Program-made: the position numbers and the translations under genes | Shown here: positions 53,934 to 64,000 of the stretch, in pieces | How positions within the stretch are numbered: the stretch's first letter is position 1 | Layout: each line of letters begins with the position of its first letter | The notes under the pieces: model-generated | What the model saw: only the letters and a program-made list of their open reading frames with translations | What the model was told of the DNA's origin: nothing | The model's database searches: none | From: Astropecten irregularis | Lineage: Eukaryota > Echinodermata > Asteroidea > Paxillosida > Astropectinidae | Assembly: GCA_963971285.1 (NCBI GenBank) | Contig: OZ020252.1 | Location: 9,337,662 to 9,401,661, forward strand | Length of the DNA stretch: 64,000 bases | Direction: 5' to 3'

Positions 53934-54280
53934 TTTAAAGGTAATATCATACTTTATCATACGTTTTTGTCAAAGAAATGCATATTCATGAGCATAAATA
54001 TCAAGACAGATACAGTAAAAATCATCTGTGAAATTCACAGTCCCATACGGTGCCCACGTTTTGAGAAAACAGTGAAAAATGCCCACGGTATTTCTTTTAA
54101 AGATCAGAAATATTTTTGGTCGCTGTTAAGCTAATTTCTGGATAAATACACCATTTCAGGCAGAAACATTTTAATGGTATGTTTCTACCAGCACCATATT
54201 CATACCCTGTAAGTTATACGTAAATCTGTGAAGATTTCTGTTTTGGTTTCCTACTAAAGCATGATCGATACTACATTTGA
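53934..54280 (-). mobile_element. family A MITE
   Basis: From TTAAAGGTAATATCATACTTT to AGCATGATCGATACTACATTTG. A short duplication (ATCATACTTTATCATAC) alters the left end. Confidence 0.87.
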
Positions 54281-54281
54281 T

Positions 54282-55075
54282 ACTACTCTCTAGTCTCTAC
54301 TGACCCTAAATTTCTGTCTAAAATGCAAGGAACATCACACATGTACTTGTAATATGATCAAAAACAGAGTTTTACAAGTCAAAACAAAATACATATTGTA
54401 CTGGGTATATTTATGCATATTATATTTATCATGTCCTGTAGGTACATGTATCACATACTTTTACTCGTCCATTGATGACGTGATTCATTAATGGTACTGT
54501 ATGGACTTCAGACAATTCTCTGTGAGACATTCAGTAAAACCACGGGGTGCCTCACGCAGGTTTCCTTTTCTTTTCCTTCTTTCCTCATGACTATGTGATC
54601 TAGTGAAAACAGTGATGTCGTAAGATTGTTTGCGCTGTAATTACGTAGGCGTCGGTTGTCCTTATGGTTCAGGTACTACTGTGACACGCTCATCAATCGT
54701 TGCGTGCGGGATTTGATTGTTTCTGGTTGGTCCTAATGACGCAATAACTCACCATGCGTGTCATCCCACGTAGGACTGTCACATGCTGTTTGTTTCCATC
54801 GCAAGGGAGGTAACCACTGATGACATTTCATTTCGTATGACATCTGATATTTTTACCTATCTCTAATTATCAGTCTAAAGCCTAAATATTTCAATAGCAA
54901 GATTCCACAATATGGCTTTCAGTTTCTCAAGCCATTAATTCAGTACAACACTTTATTATTATCTGGTTACCACATACTGTATTGTAAACAAACAAACATA
55001 CAAACAAACAAAAGTAACCTAAATTCCTAATTACCACAATATGTAACTTAAGGGTCACTTGAGTTTTAACAGACC
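54282..55075. other. intronic unique block
   Basis: 54530-54850 is complex and balanced with several TGACG and GACGCAAT words. No exon assigned. Confidence 0.35.
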
Positions 55076-55077
55076 AG

Positions 55078-55350
55078 TGGCCTTTCTCAAAGCTCGGCTC
55101 TGGCTCCGGCTCTGGCTCAGGCTCCAGCTCTTGCTCAGGCTCCGGCTCTGGCTCCGTTTTGTGAATCCATTCTATAATTTTGGGTATCAAAAAAGAAACT
55201 TTTGGCTGTCGTTCGGAAGTAGATTCTGTAGTTTGAAAAGGAAAACAGAGCCTCAGCTTCAATGAGAAACCGCAACCTATATTTTCAGCATATGAATGAC
55301 TTAGATGAAGCCGGAGCTGGAGTCGGAGCCGAGCTTTGGGAAAGGCCCCA
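55078..55350. mobile_element. family J-related element with GGCTCC repeats
   Basis: Left GGCCTTTCTCAAAGCTCGGC and right CCGAGCTTTGGGAAAGGCCCC are inverted ends different from those of the other J copies, but the interior (GGGTATCAAAAAAGAAACTT, GTTCGGAAGTAGATTCTGTAG, CCTCAGCTTCAATGAGAAAC) is the same. A GGCTCCGGCTCTGGCTCAG hexamer array fills the left part; the minus-strand Glu-Pro-repeat frame it creates is an artefact. Confidence 0.72.
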
Positions 55351-55354
55351 AGAT

Positions 55355-56255
55355 GCTGCACGACATCCTAGCATTTATGGTGGCTGTCACCTGTAATATT
55401 TATTTGATATTTAAAAATCATTTCAGCTTTACAATAGGGAATGTTCTTTGGTATATGAATTCCCATTTAGTAAAGATGTATGCCTGAAGATGTACATGTA
55501 CCGTATATATGTTATCGTAATATTTGGTACTTGGCCCACCAAGGATTTTGTCTTAGGGGGGGGGCTCAAAAAAAAAAAAATGCCCAACAAACATTTTGTG
55601 ACTCCCCCACTCCTCCTCCTCCTCTCCCTTTCCCTCTCCCCCATTTTTTTTTTCAGGGACCCTCTTGGGGGGGCTCAAGCCCCTCCCCCCCCCCCCTGTG
55701 TGCCACTGGGGGAAGCTGAATCCCTCCTCCCTCCTACAAACACGACCTAGCTTTTTGAGGTTAAGATTGATCCCCTGCATATATAAATGTATATGTGCAT
55801 GTAGTCCATACATTATCCTTACAATATCCGGACTGTAAGCATACAAATGTTGCCTCAAAGTATAGACATAGTATACCTGTACCTCCCCATCTACCACCAG
55901 CCTAATAAATAATGTGTTAATATGTAACACATGATTTTACTGGTACATGCAGACATCAGTTTAATTCAATTAAAGGTGACAATTGGTGGGGCGGTTTTTA
56001 GATAATAATTGCTGCAAAACTGGCCTTGGGATCTCTACTAGGCATCCAGCATTTGACTGCTTTGTATATTTCTTGTCATATCTTATTATTATATCATCGC
56101 AAGATGAGAAAAAAAAAATATGAAAAATAAGGGAAACAGCCGAGGACTGTGTCTTGATTTGGATTTTATTAAAAGTTCAAGGGCAGATGATGATAATGGA
56201 GACTTGAAGTTGACTGCTCACAATAGTACCAAATATTTCGGATGCTATTAACACG
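55355..56255. other. intronic, poly-purine/pyrimidine patch
   Basis: 55552-55735 alternates G-runs, A-runs, CTCCTCCT and C-runs (GGGGGGGCTCAAGCCCC palindrome near 55665). It may be a small element with GGGGGCTCAAG motifs. The rest is unique-looking. Confidence 0.4.
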
Positions 56256-56257
56256 CT

Positions 56258-56654
56258 TTAAAAGTAATATCATACTTTGGTTTTTGTCAAAGAAATGCAG
56301 ATTCATGGGCAAAAATATTAAGGAAGATACAGAGACAGTCATCTGTGAGAATTGCAGATTTGAAATTCTCATATGGTGCGCACGTTTTGAGAAAACAGTG
56401 GTTTGTCTAAAATCTTTTCACCATTATTTTTTATCTTTAAAAGTCTTTTAAACCAAAAAAAATCTTGATCTTTTAAATATCTTCTTTTTTTTGGTCATTG
56501 GGGTTTTAATCTTTTCTGGATAAATACAGCATTTCAGGCAGAAAAGTTTTAACGATATGTTTCTAGCATCACCATCTTTATACCCTGGAAGTTATAGGTA
56601 AATCTGTGAAGATTTCTGTTTCTGTATGCTACCAAAGTATGATACTACCTTTAA
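56258..56654 (-). mobile_element. family A MITE
   Basis: From TTAAAAGTAATATCATACTTT to GTATGATACTACCTTTAA. The central palindromic region has expanded (about 56420-56490 repeats ATCTTTTAAA-like words), making it near the longest copy here. Confidence 0.88.
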
Positions 56655-56656
56655 TT

Positions 56657-57514
56657 GCCTAAATTGGAGTGACTTAAGAAATTTAGTACTAAAGGCCACA
56701 TTTTTCAGTCAGTACTGAGAAGTGACAGAAAGGTACAGTAATTATTTACCTATTTTGGGGCAGTGGATGAAAATTTCTGCCCGATATATCTCATAATTCT
56801 GGGAGTCCAAGGAAATTCAGCTGCCATTCATATCTTATTTTACGACCAGAAAACCTTGGAGCGTCAATCCTTGTAAAAATAGCCTCAATTTTACAGTCAA
56901 TAATTCCAATTAATTTGTTCAATAATATCAGGTTTTCAGACGTGATGTTGAAACCAACACTTCACTCAAAATATTTTTTTTCTTTTCTATTTTCCTTTCT
57001 TTTTTTATGTCGTGCTTGATTGATGGAAAACATCACGTTTGCGTCTTCATTTCCACTTTGCCACATTTAGGTAAGTTTGAGTTGGTGTGTTTTTGTCGAT
57101 CTCATGAGGTTTTTCTGTAATTTTGGTCCATGAAGGTTTTTTCCACAGCACAAGTTGTACCTGCAATCATTTTTTTTCCGATTTGATGCAGTGGGACTTT
57201 TCCCACAGCCATTTGGGGATAAGCTCGTACTTGTGTTTCCCGACCTGTCTGCAAATATACACCCATCTGTCCTCTATCTGTTGGTTGCCCATACATCCAG
57301 ACCCGGGGGACCTCCATATTCTTTCAGGAATTGTTATTTCTGCAGGTACATTACAGCAGACCCATCTCCAGACAAACACGAGGTGTTTGCAGTGTACACA
57401 TCACAGATACATTATCTGCCCTTTCATAAAAAAGGGGTGAAAGTAACATTTTATATTGCTAATGGCCGGTTTGCTGAATTCACAAAAGTTGTACTCTTTC
57501 AGAAAATAGGTATT
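56657..57514. other. intronic unique block
   Basis: No repeat family. Open + frames at 57123-57440 and 57155-57655 run partly into the family Y element and have no recognisable domain. Confidence 0.35.
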
Positions 57515-57515
57515 G

Positions 57516-57798
57516 CAGGGCTCGAAATATCCACTAGACCTTGGACCGAGTCTAGTTATTTCATTGTTGGTCTAGTAAAGTGTGTTACTGCACTAGTCGG
57601 GCTGTCTAGTGATTTTGTTTTCCTTGCACAATTAAATTGGTTCCTAAATTTATGACTTTTGACACATAATTACATACAATTATGGTTTTCTTATGTACAT
57701 GAATGCTATAGGTCTAGTGAAAAAGGCTCAGGTCCAGTAAAATGCTTCAGTTACTAGACCTGCTGTCCAGTGCTTTTTTTCATGAAATTCGAGCCCTG
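57516..57798. mobile_element. family Y MITE, hAT-like ends
   Basis: CAGGGCTCGAAAT at the left and ATTCGAGCCCTG at the right are inverted ends. Direct flanks TATTG and TATTG may be part of a target-site duplication. The interior repeats CTAGACC/GGTCTAG and GTCTAGT words. No coding capacity. Confidence 0.72.
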
Positions 57799-57799
57799 T

Positions 57800-58010
57800 T
57801 ATTGCAGTCAAAACATCCATATAAAAAAGAGTCACAAAGGGCTGTTAAAAGCAACATCGGATGGATGGTCGGGTGATTATTAGTGAAAGCAACAGAAATT
57901 TGGAGGACAACAAAATATCAAAATGAAAATATTGACAAACTGTATTTTGGATTTGTTTTGTATGATAAGAAGGTGATTTCTAAAAGAAAAGGGAAAAAGG
58001 GAAACACTTC
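57800..58010. other. intronic, no feature recognised
   Basis: Short unique-looking A-rich spacer. Confidence 0.3.
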
Positions 58011-58012
58011 TC

Positions 58013-58396
58013 TTAAAGGTAATATCACACTTTGGTTTTTGTCAAAGAAATACATATTCGTGGGCAAAAATATCAAGGAAGATACAGTGACAGTCATCTG
58101 TGAAAATTTCAGTACCATACATGCACACTGTACGATGCCCACTTTTTGAGAAAACAGTGAAAAACGGCCACAGTATTTCTTAAGTCTTTTCTCTTTTATT
58201 TTTGATCTTTTAAAAGATCAACAAGATTTTTGGTCGTTGTTTTACTAATTTCTGGATAAATATACCATTTCAGGTGGAAACATTGTAACGGTATGTTTCT
58301 ACCACCACCATCTTCATATCCTGTAAGTTATACGTACATGTAAATCTGTGAACATTTCTGTTTTGGCTTCTTACCAAAGTATGATACTACCTTTAA
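58013..58396 (-). mobile_element. family A MITE
   Basis: From TTAAAGGTAATATCACACTTT to GTATGATACTACCTTTAA. Both terminal repeats and all blocks are present. One of the best-preserved copies. Confidence 0.9.
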
Positions 58397-58399
58397 AAA

Positions 58400-59570
58400 G
58401 TCAAATTGAGAACTCTGATTCTAATCAGACCAGACTGGCAGTGTCTATTAAGACTCAACTGATCCATCGTCATCTTCAAAGTACAGCCGCACGCTGGCAC
58501 TGTGATTATTCACATATCCAGACGCGTGCCTGCACATTTATTGTGGAGCGTTTTGAGTGAAGAAAAACCTGGCAGATGTTTGGAAGGCTGAATTGGGATT
58601 AAATGTGGCCGGAAAATTACATTTACACATTTGCTGCGCTGATTTATCGAATCTGAAACCTGCGCTGGTAAATATTGGCTGGCTGGCACCACGGAAAGAT
58701 TTCCGCTGACGAGCAATACAGAAAAAGCGTTATCGGTATACATTTGTTGTATCCGTAAAGAGCTAACTTACCGGATGCAAGTTGTTATTAACTTAAATTT
58801 CAGCTGTGACTTCAAATGAGTTTTACACAGTGGTTTTTGACAAAATCATTTAACATTCAACATTTGATACACTTCAAAGCTGCAAGAGCAGTTATTTTTT
58901 TAAATCTCAAAACGCCCTCTGTCCGTCACACCAGTTCAGTCCCAAAGGGTTTGTGCATGGGGTGTCAAGTGTTGTCCGTCAGGGGAAATCTACTATCTGG
59001 ATCAAAGAGAGATTAAAAAACAAATGCGTCCATTTTCTGCCAAAATAATTTCTATGTACAGTTTGCGCAGGTCAATACATGTAGTTTCCACGATGCCAGC
59101 TATAAAAAAAAATAAAAAAAATCATAATAATAAAAATTATGGAGCAAGTATTTTTTTTCTCCATTTTTTTTATTATTCTTTTAATATTATTGTTAATTAT
59201 GAAATTACCCTTTTTTTCTGAGAATGCGAGGCACACACCTGCCTTCAATAATTTCACACGCCATTTAACACGATGAAAGATGTGGGCTATGGTGACGTGC
59301 AAACTTGTAAACATCCGTGTAATAAAATACTGGCTGTACTTACGAAACCGGCAGTGCCACGTTGAAGTGGAAAGGGAGTTTTAAGCAGCTGTGAAAAAAG
59401 TGCAAAAAGGTTGTTTTTTTCGCAGATGACTTAAATGGTGCAGATCATTTGACCGGGGAAAAAAAACCGAATTGAAAGGCGGACATACATATTTACAGCA
59501 TTCTTGAAGATTTTGCCATAAGTATTACCTCTTAGAGTGCTAAGGAGGAAAGCATTTTATCAGTGATGGT
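58400..59570. other. intronic unique block, possible noncoding element
   Basis: 58400-58760 is complex, balanced and repeat-free, with GGCTGGCTGGCAC-type words. It reads like a conserved noncoding or regulatory block, by appearance only. A-rich and T-rich runs follow at 59100-59220. Confidence 0.35.
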
Positions 59571-59571
59571 T

Positions 59572-59955
59572 TTAAAGGCATTGCATACGTTTGGTAATGA
59601 CTCTGAAAATTTATGGCAATAAAAACTTACTTGGTGAGAAGTACAGCTGCTTTGGATAGTATAATGCATATTGAGAAAAGTTCAATTCGAAGTACCGCGG
59701 TTATGGAAAAATATGTCACTTTTTATCTCCAAAAATTATTAATCTGAGAAGCGTTATGGCCGTAACGCTTCTCAGCTATTGACTTACTGTTCTCTGGCGT
59801 GAAATAACCGCTCTAGTTTGTCGCCAAAATCTCAAAAACGCTACCACCTTTTGAATTGAAACTTTCACAGGTTAGTTTTATGGTATATATAAACAATTAT
59901 ATTGGTTTGAAACAAACATTAGGCTCAAATTACCAAACGTATGCAATCCCTTTAA
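59572..59955. mobile_element. family E MITE
   Basis: TTAAAGGCATTGCATACG at the left and CGTATGCAATCCCTTTAA at the right, TTAA-bounded, about 380 bp. AAACTTACTTGGTGAG and CTCAAAAACGCTACCACC...GAAACTTTCACAG recall family A's CTCAAAAAGTGGGCACC...GAAATTTTCACAG. A perfect 13-bp stem CTGAGAAGCGTTA with a 7-nt loop lies at 59743-59775. Confidence 0.8.
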
Positions 59956-60009
59956 GCCACAGGTGTGTGTAGATTTTTGTTTTTTGACATATCAGGTTTG
60001 GCTTGACAG

Positions 60010-60370
60010 TTAAAGGTAGTATCATACTTTGGTAAGAAACAAAACAGAAATGTTCACAGATTTACGTATAACTTACAGGATATGAAGATGGTGCTGGTAG
60101 AAGCATACCGTTAAAATATTTCCGCCTGAAATGGTGTATTTATCCAGAAATTAGTAAAATAATGACCGAAAGTCTTTTTGATCTTTTAAAAGATAAAAAA
60201 TAAAAGAGAAAAGACTTAAGAGATACTGTGGCAGTTTTTCACCGTTTTCTCAAAAAGTGGCCACCCTATGGGACTGAAATGTTCGCAGTTGACTGTTATT
60301 GTATCTGTCTTGATATTTTTGCCCATGAATAGTTTCTTTGATAAAAACCAAAGTATGATATTACCTTTAA
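60010..60370 (+). mobile_element. family A MITE
   Basis: From TTAAAGGTAGTATCATACTTT to GTATGATATTACCTTTAA. Complete and well preserved. Confidence 0.9.
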
Positions 60371-60371
60371 T

Positions 60372-60860
60372 GTAACCTTAGCTCTCACACAGATAGGGAC
60401 AATCTTAAAGTTTTGATCACTGCAAATTCTGTGTTGTACAACGTATACACAACAACTTATCATGGTCATCGTTGCAGTTTTCAGAAGTGTGGTGCCTTTA
60501 ATATGTACATTTTTATGACCGTACATGTGCTACAGCAAAATAGCCATGTTAATTTTAAATAATATATTGATTGATAGACTGTTTGACTGATGCAAAAGGT
60601 GCAGGTATGATCGTGGTGTCTTCGTTGGCATTTGGAATCATGTATTTATGAGAAGTAAGCCGTGTCTTCAATCTGTTGGGCTTTGGCTGTAGATAACATG
60701 CAAACCTATGGCAGCCACTAGCCAGTGACTTGCAGCTGTTTCCCCTTTGACTTGTATGTGTTATTTGAAGCCATGGCCAAATGTTGGCATCTTACTGTAC
60801 TAGGGACAGCAAATTTTTACATTGCTGTGGATGTGAATGTATATGTATCAATATGTTTAC
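60372..60860. other. intronic, no feature recognised
   Basis: Unique-looking; nothing assigned. Confidence 0.3.
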
Positions 60861-60861
60861 T

Positions 60862-61014
60862 GTAAGGTTTACTGTAATCAAATGTGGGAAAGGGATGAAC
60901 GTAATTTTTCAATATACAATATTTTTCAGCACAAACAATGATAGACAGGTTGAGTTTTATAACAATACAGATGTATTTAACTTGACATGAGTTTTGATTA
61001 CAGTAAACCTTTAA
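60862..61014. mobile_element. family C MITE, short form
   Basis: AAGGTTTACTGTAATCAAAT at the left and GATTACAGTAAACCTTTAA at the right. It shares CAATACAGATGTATTTAAC with the long copy at 14525-14955 (as complement). Confidence 0.77.
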
Positions 61015-61016
61015 TA

Positions 61017-62148
61017 GTATGTGCAATTGGCACAAAACAGGAGAAATGGCACAGGTTTTCCTTGCTGAGTTTGGAGAAATTCTGGTGTTCTGATGTGTGA
61101 CGTTATCAACAGACCCTAATCAGTGTGACTCTGTTTTTTTCTGTTCATCTGGTATTAAACAGTGGATATCCTCTGTGACTGTCCCTGAACCTACATGTAC
61201 ATGTACATGTATGTTTGAAAAAGAGGCATCAAAGTATTACAACAGCGCCCCATTGGTCAAAAGTGGGAACTTTGGACCAATCAGAGCATGTGCATGGTGT
61301 GTAATGGATCAAGCTGTTAGGTGTTGTATGTTTTTACACAATGGTTGTCATATTTGTCTATCAGAAACATGATTTTGCAGTAGGAATATCTAAATGTGAA
61401 GATCTTTCTGTGATGTTTTAAGTTTTAGAGGTTTCATCTCAATTTTTGAGATTTGTCATCAAACATCCCTGGTGTTTTTCTTTCCTCACTGGACATACAT
61501 ACATGTAAAATCAAATCAGTCACTCCTTCTAATGTGTGATGACATTAAATCCGAACATGTAGTAACACGTTAACATGCTTAAGATTAACGCGAAATATCC
61601 ATTTCACACTATGTGACGAGTGAAGTCTTAACATATCCCACTGTGTTGACTTGTCAAATGTTATGTAAATGCCATACGAATGTAGTCCTGTGTGCGCTGG
61701 TGCAGAGTAGCACTTTCAGACTTCAACATCATCCGCGCTGGAGGGGTGTGTGTTTACAGACCCCCACCCTTTCCCCCCAGACCCCTTTCGCTGTTTGAAA
61801 TGAGAGAAGGCAAAGTACACCTCCTTGTCAACCTCTTGAAAACAAAAAGGCTACGTTGAACTGTTGGTATATAGTCATTTCGACGAGAATGTTTTTCAGC
61901 AATGTAACGCTTGATGTTGACACATCGTTGTGAGCTGCGCCATCGGGCCGCGACGGGGACACCGAACCAGTTATTGATTCCAAGAGGCGAACATCTGGGT
62001 TACATTTTACGTCAGCACAAGAAAATTTGGAATTAATTTTAAGAGAGGGAAGGCTGTCCAACCAAGCATAATGAATGAATTATTTGAGAGATTTGCAAAC
62101 ATTTCCCTTGAATGGAGAAAAAAGATATAAAGGGGTTTGTGTTGTTTC
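61017..62148. other. intronic unique block
   Basis: ACATGTACATGTACATGTA microsatellite near 61195. CCAATCAG words near 61277. 61840-62090 is complex and balanced, a candidate noncoding block. No exon assigned. Confidence 0.35.
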
Positions 62149-62149
62149 A

Positions 62150-62297
62150 ATGGGAGACTTTTAAAAACCGGTCTTCAAGTCAACAGCGCACACACACACA
62201 ATTGTGAGCATGCGCGCATTGTTTTGCGCCTGCCCTGTTGTGCGTGTACGTGCGCGTGCGCTGTTGACTTGTGGACCGGTTCTCAAAAGTCTCCCAT
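62150..62297. mobile_element. family O MITE
   Basis: TGGGAGACTTTTAAAAACCG at the left and CGGTTCTCAAAAGTCTCCCA at the right. Inside, CAAGTCAACAGCGCACAC and GTGCGCTGTTGACTTG extend the inverted repeat to nearly the whole element, so this 148-bp copy is an almost complete hairpin. Confidence 0.78.
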
Positions 62298-62299
62298 TC

Positions 62300-62693
62300 C
62301 TTGTCATTTTTGTCACTGGAAGTTTGTGGGTAGAACTGACCTCATACATCCATTCAATTCTATACAAATTCCATTGAAGTCTTTTTTTAAAATTATATTT
62401 AGGATATTTTATTATAATGTATTGTTGTGAAATTGCAAGACATTTATTAGTTATCAAGTATTAGTTGATGATTATCTCTTATAATGCAGCATCCAGCGTG
62501 GCCAAACAATAATACGCGCATCATCAAGAGGGCGCTAGCGCAACTCGCGCTTTTTATAGGCAGTTCTCTGCATGCAGCGATAATGCCTAATTGTCCGTGA
62601 AGTTCTCGGTGGCGTGAACGCTGTTAGAGAATAGAGGTTTTCAATCATTGTTAAATATGTCTATATAACTATATAACTAATACATGTCATGTG
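62300..62693. other. intronic, no feature recognised
   Basis: Unique-looking; nothing assigned. Confidence 0.3.
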
Positions 62694-62695
62694 AT

Positions 62696-62869
62696 CAGGG
62701 ATATGAAACTTCAGATTTTAATCTGATTTCAGATTTTTTTGTTTAGATTTTTAGAATTTCAGTTTTTTTGTACACCTGCTCTGTACAAAAGTATCATAGG
62801 AACTTTTCAATTTCAGCTTTATATTCCTTGGTGTTTTCAGATTTGTTTTTGTGGCCGCTCACATCCCTA
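62696..62869. mobile_element. family Z MITE
   Basis: CAGGGATATGAAAC at the left and CTCACATCCCT at the right; the interior TTTTAGAATTTCAG, CACCTGCTCTGTACAAAAGT, TTCCTTGGTGTTTTCAG is shared with 35600-35736. hAT-like CAGGG ends. Confidence 0.65.
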
Positions 62870-62871
62870 TG

Positions 62872-63684
62872 TAATTTCACAACAATATTTATAGGAAATG
62901 AGCATCATATCTACAACTGTAATGCCTGCGCTTGCACGGATTCTACAATTTTTGAGTTTTGAAATGAATTGGTCTCCATTTGAGTTTATTACTCGACCAT
63001 GCATGGCTTCATCATTGCCAGCGTAATTGCTTTCTTTCATTCAGACAGTTCCCACAGTATCAACACACCAACCAATTACTAGTCTCATTATTACACCGTT
63101 GAGTGAACAAACACTACGAGGAGTAGGAGGGAAAAAAAACTCCTCTATTCTGACCGAGACTTGAACACTCCGACAAACACATCGCTCTTGATTTTAATCA
63201 ACCTTAAATTTACCTCTTTTGACTGCGCGGCGGCGAGCTTGTGGGATATTGTGCAGGGCGCATGCCGCCTCAAAACACAAACACTCCGATCCTCTGAACA
63301 CGGTGCATTTTAAAAGCACATTGTGAAGGCACTAGCACAGCTCATAATTCTGATACCCCACCCCCCCCCCCCCCCAACTATTGGACCATAATATCTATCT
63401 TGACTTTCCTCCTATACTTAAATATCATTTTCGAGTAACCAAATTAAGTCTGGGACCTCGGGCCCTGATATATAGAAAGTGGTTCAAACAGTTGCGCATA
63501 TCAAATGATTTTTTTTTTTTCAAGGAATACCTCGGCCCTCAAATCTTTGTACGATATCATTTTCAGACTCTGTGCTTAAAAGCTCTCTGTCTTTAGCCCA
63601 AACCAGATAATCTGACGGTTTTTGTAGAACTTACGGCTGCTGCTGGAAACAGTCTGTCTAGGAAAAGTCAATGTGTAGGGGTTG
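62872..63684. other. intronic, C-run
   Basis: 62970-63330 is complex and repeat-free. A poly-C run at 63359-63376. No exon assigned. Confidence 0.35.
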
Positions 63685-63685
63685 G

Positions 63686-64000
63686 CTAAAAGGTAATATC
63701 ATGGTTTTGGTATTAAAGAAATTCAGATTCATGGGCAAAAATATAAAGAAGGGTACATGTACAGTAACAGTCATCTGTGAAATTGCCAGTCCCATACTGT
63801 GCCCAATTTTCTGAGAAAACAGTGAAAAACAGCCAAGGTACAAAAGTAATTTTCAAATCTTTTATCAGGTTTTTTTTTATCTTCCAAAGAAAGATCAAAA
63901 TTGTTTTTGGTCAGTGGTTTTACTCTTTACTGGATAAATACAGCATTTCAGGCAGAAACATTTTAAATGTATGTTTCTACCAGCACCATCTTTATACCCT
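63686..64000 (-). mobile_element. family A MITE, cut by window end
   Basis: From TAAAAGGTAATATCATGG through GTAACAGTCATCTGTGAAAT, GCAGAAACATTTTAAATGTA to CATCTTTATACCCT at the window edge. The distal terminal repeat lies beyond the window. Confidence 0.87.

Noticed and set aside
54927-55361. Minus-strand frame encoding a Glu-Pro repeat protein
   Set aside because: The repeat is the GGCTCC/GGCTCT hexamer array of a family J element; no start context or splice signals.
55552-55735. G-quadruplex or regulatory poly-purine tract
   Set aside because: The G- and C-runs look like homopolymer expansion around a GGGGGCTCAAG element end; nothing else points to regulation.
57155-57655. 166-codon open frame as an exon
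   Set aside because: It runs into the family Y MITE and the product resembles nothing I know; stop-free length alone is weak evidence.

Overview
This is a stretch of animal (metazoan) nuclear DNA, AT-rich, poor in genes and crowded with short transposable elements. The repeat style suggests a marine deuterostome invertebrate, most likely an echinoderm and perhaps a sea star: many short inverted-repeat elements ending in TTAAAGG, elements ending in GGGGCCAATTTCA, tRNA-like SINEs, and frequent ACATGTACATG stretches. This assignment is inference from repeat style, not from a marker gene.

Only one coding exon can be supported. It lies at 2752-3206 on the + strand. It has an in-frame stop just upstream, encodes 151 codons plus two bases of an acidic, Ser/Thr-rich N-terminus, and ends at a strong splice donor (CCG|GTAAGAAG). 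No second exon was recognised, so the remaining 60 kb reads best as a very long first intron, or intron plus intergenic DNA. I could not identify the protein.

The rest is a repeat landscape. The dominant family, here called family A, is a roughly 350-390 bp TTAA-flanked MITE; with its half-related sister B it occurs about 26 times on both strands. Four further families (C, D, E, M) have the same TTAAAGG ends. Others are F, K and H (ends GGGGCCAATTTCA or GGGCCCAATTTCA), I (GCCGTGCTACTGCC), J (GGAGCC-rich), L (GGGCCTGTTTGTTTC), N, O, V (CCTTTTCACAC), Y and Z (hAT-like CAGGG ends), two foldback elements with CAGTGTGTCCC-type ends (S, U), and two tRNA-related SINE families (P, W). Several are nested: D in B, G in F, V in H with a 389-bp tandem duplication, and a 3.1-kb element in an A copy.

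The most unusual objects are: (1) a 3,102-bp TA-flanked inverted-terminal-repeat element at 33207-36308, whose two ends are dense arrays of an 11-bp palindromic unit (AAGCTTGCSGC) and whose core holds a broken BEL/Pao-like fossil; (2) a 146-bp insertion at 13403-13548 with a 12-bp target-site duplication, which on the minus strand opens with a hammerhead-ribozyme-like arrangement; (3) long foldback elements with arms of about 180-230 nt. Several unique, non-repetitive blocks (for example 21840-22200, 26745-27110, 36590-36840, 58400-58760, 61840-62090) are candidates for conserved noncoding sequence but have no further support here.
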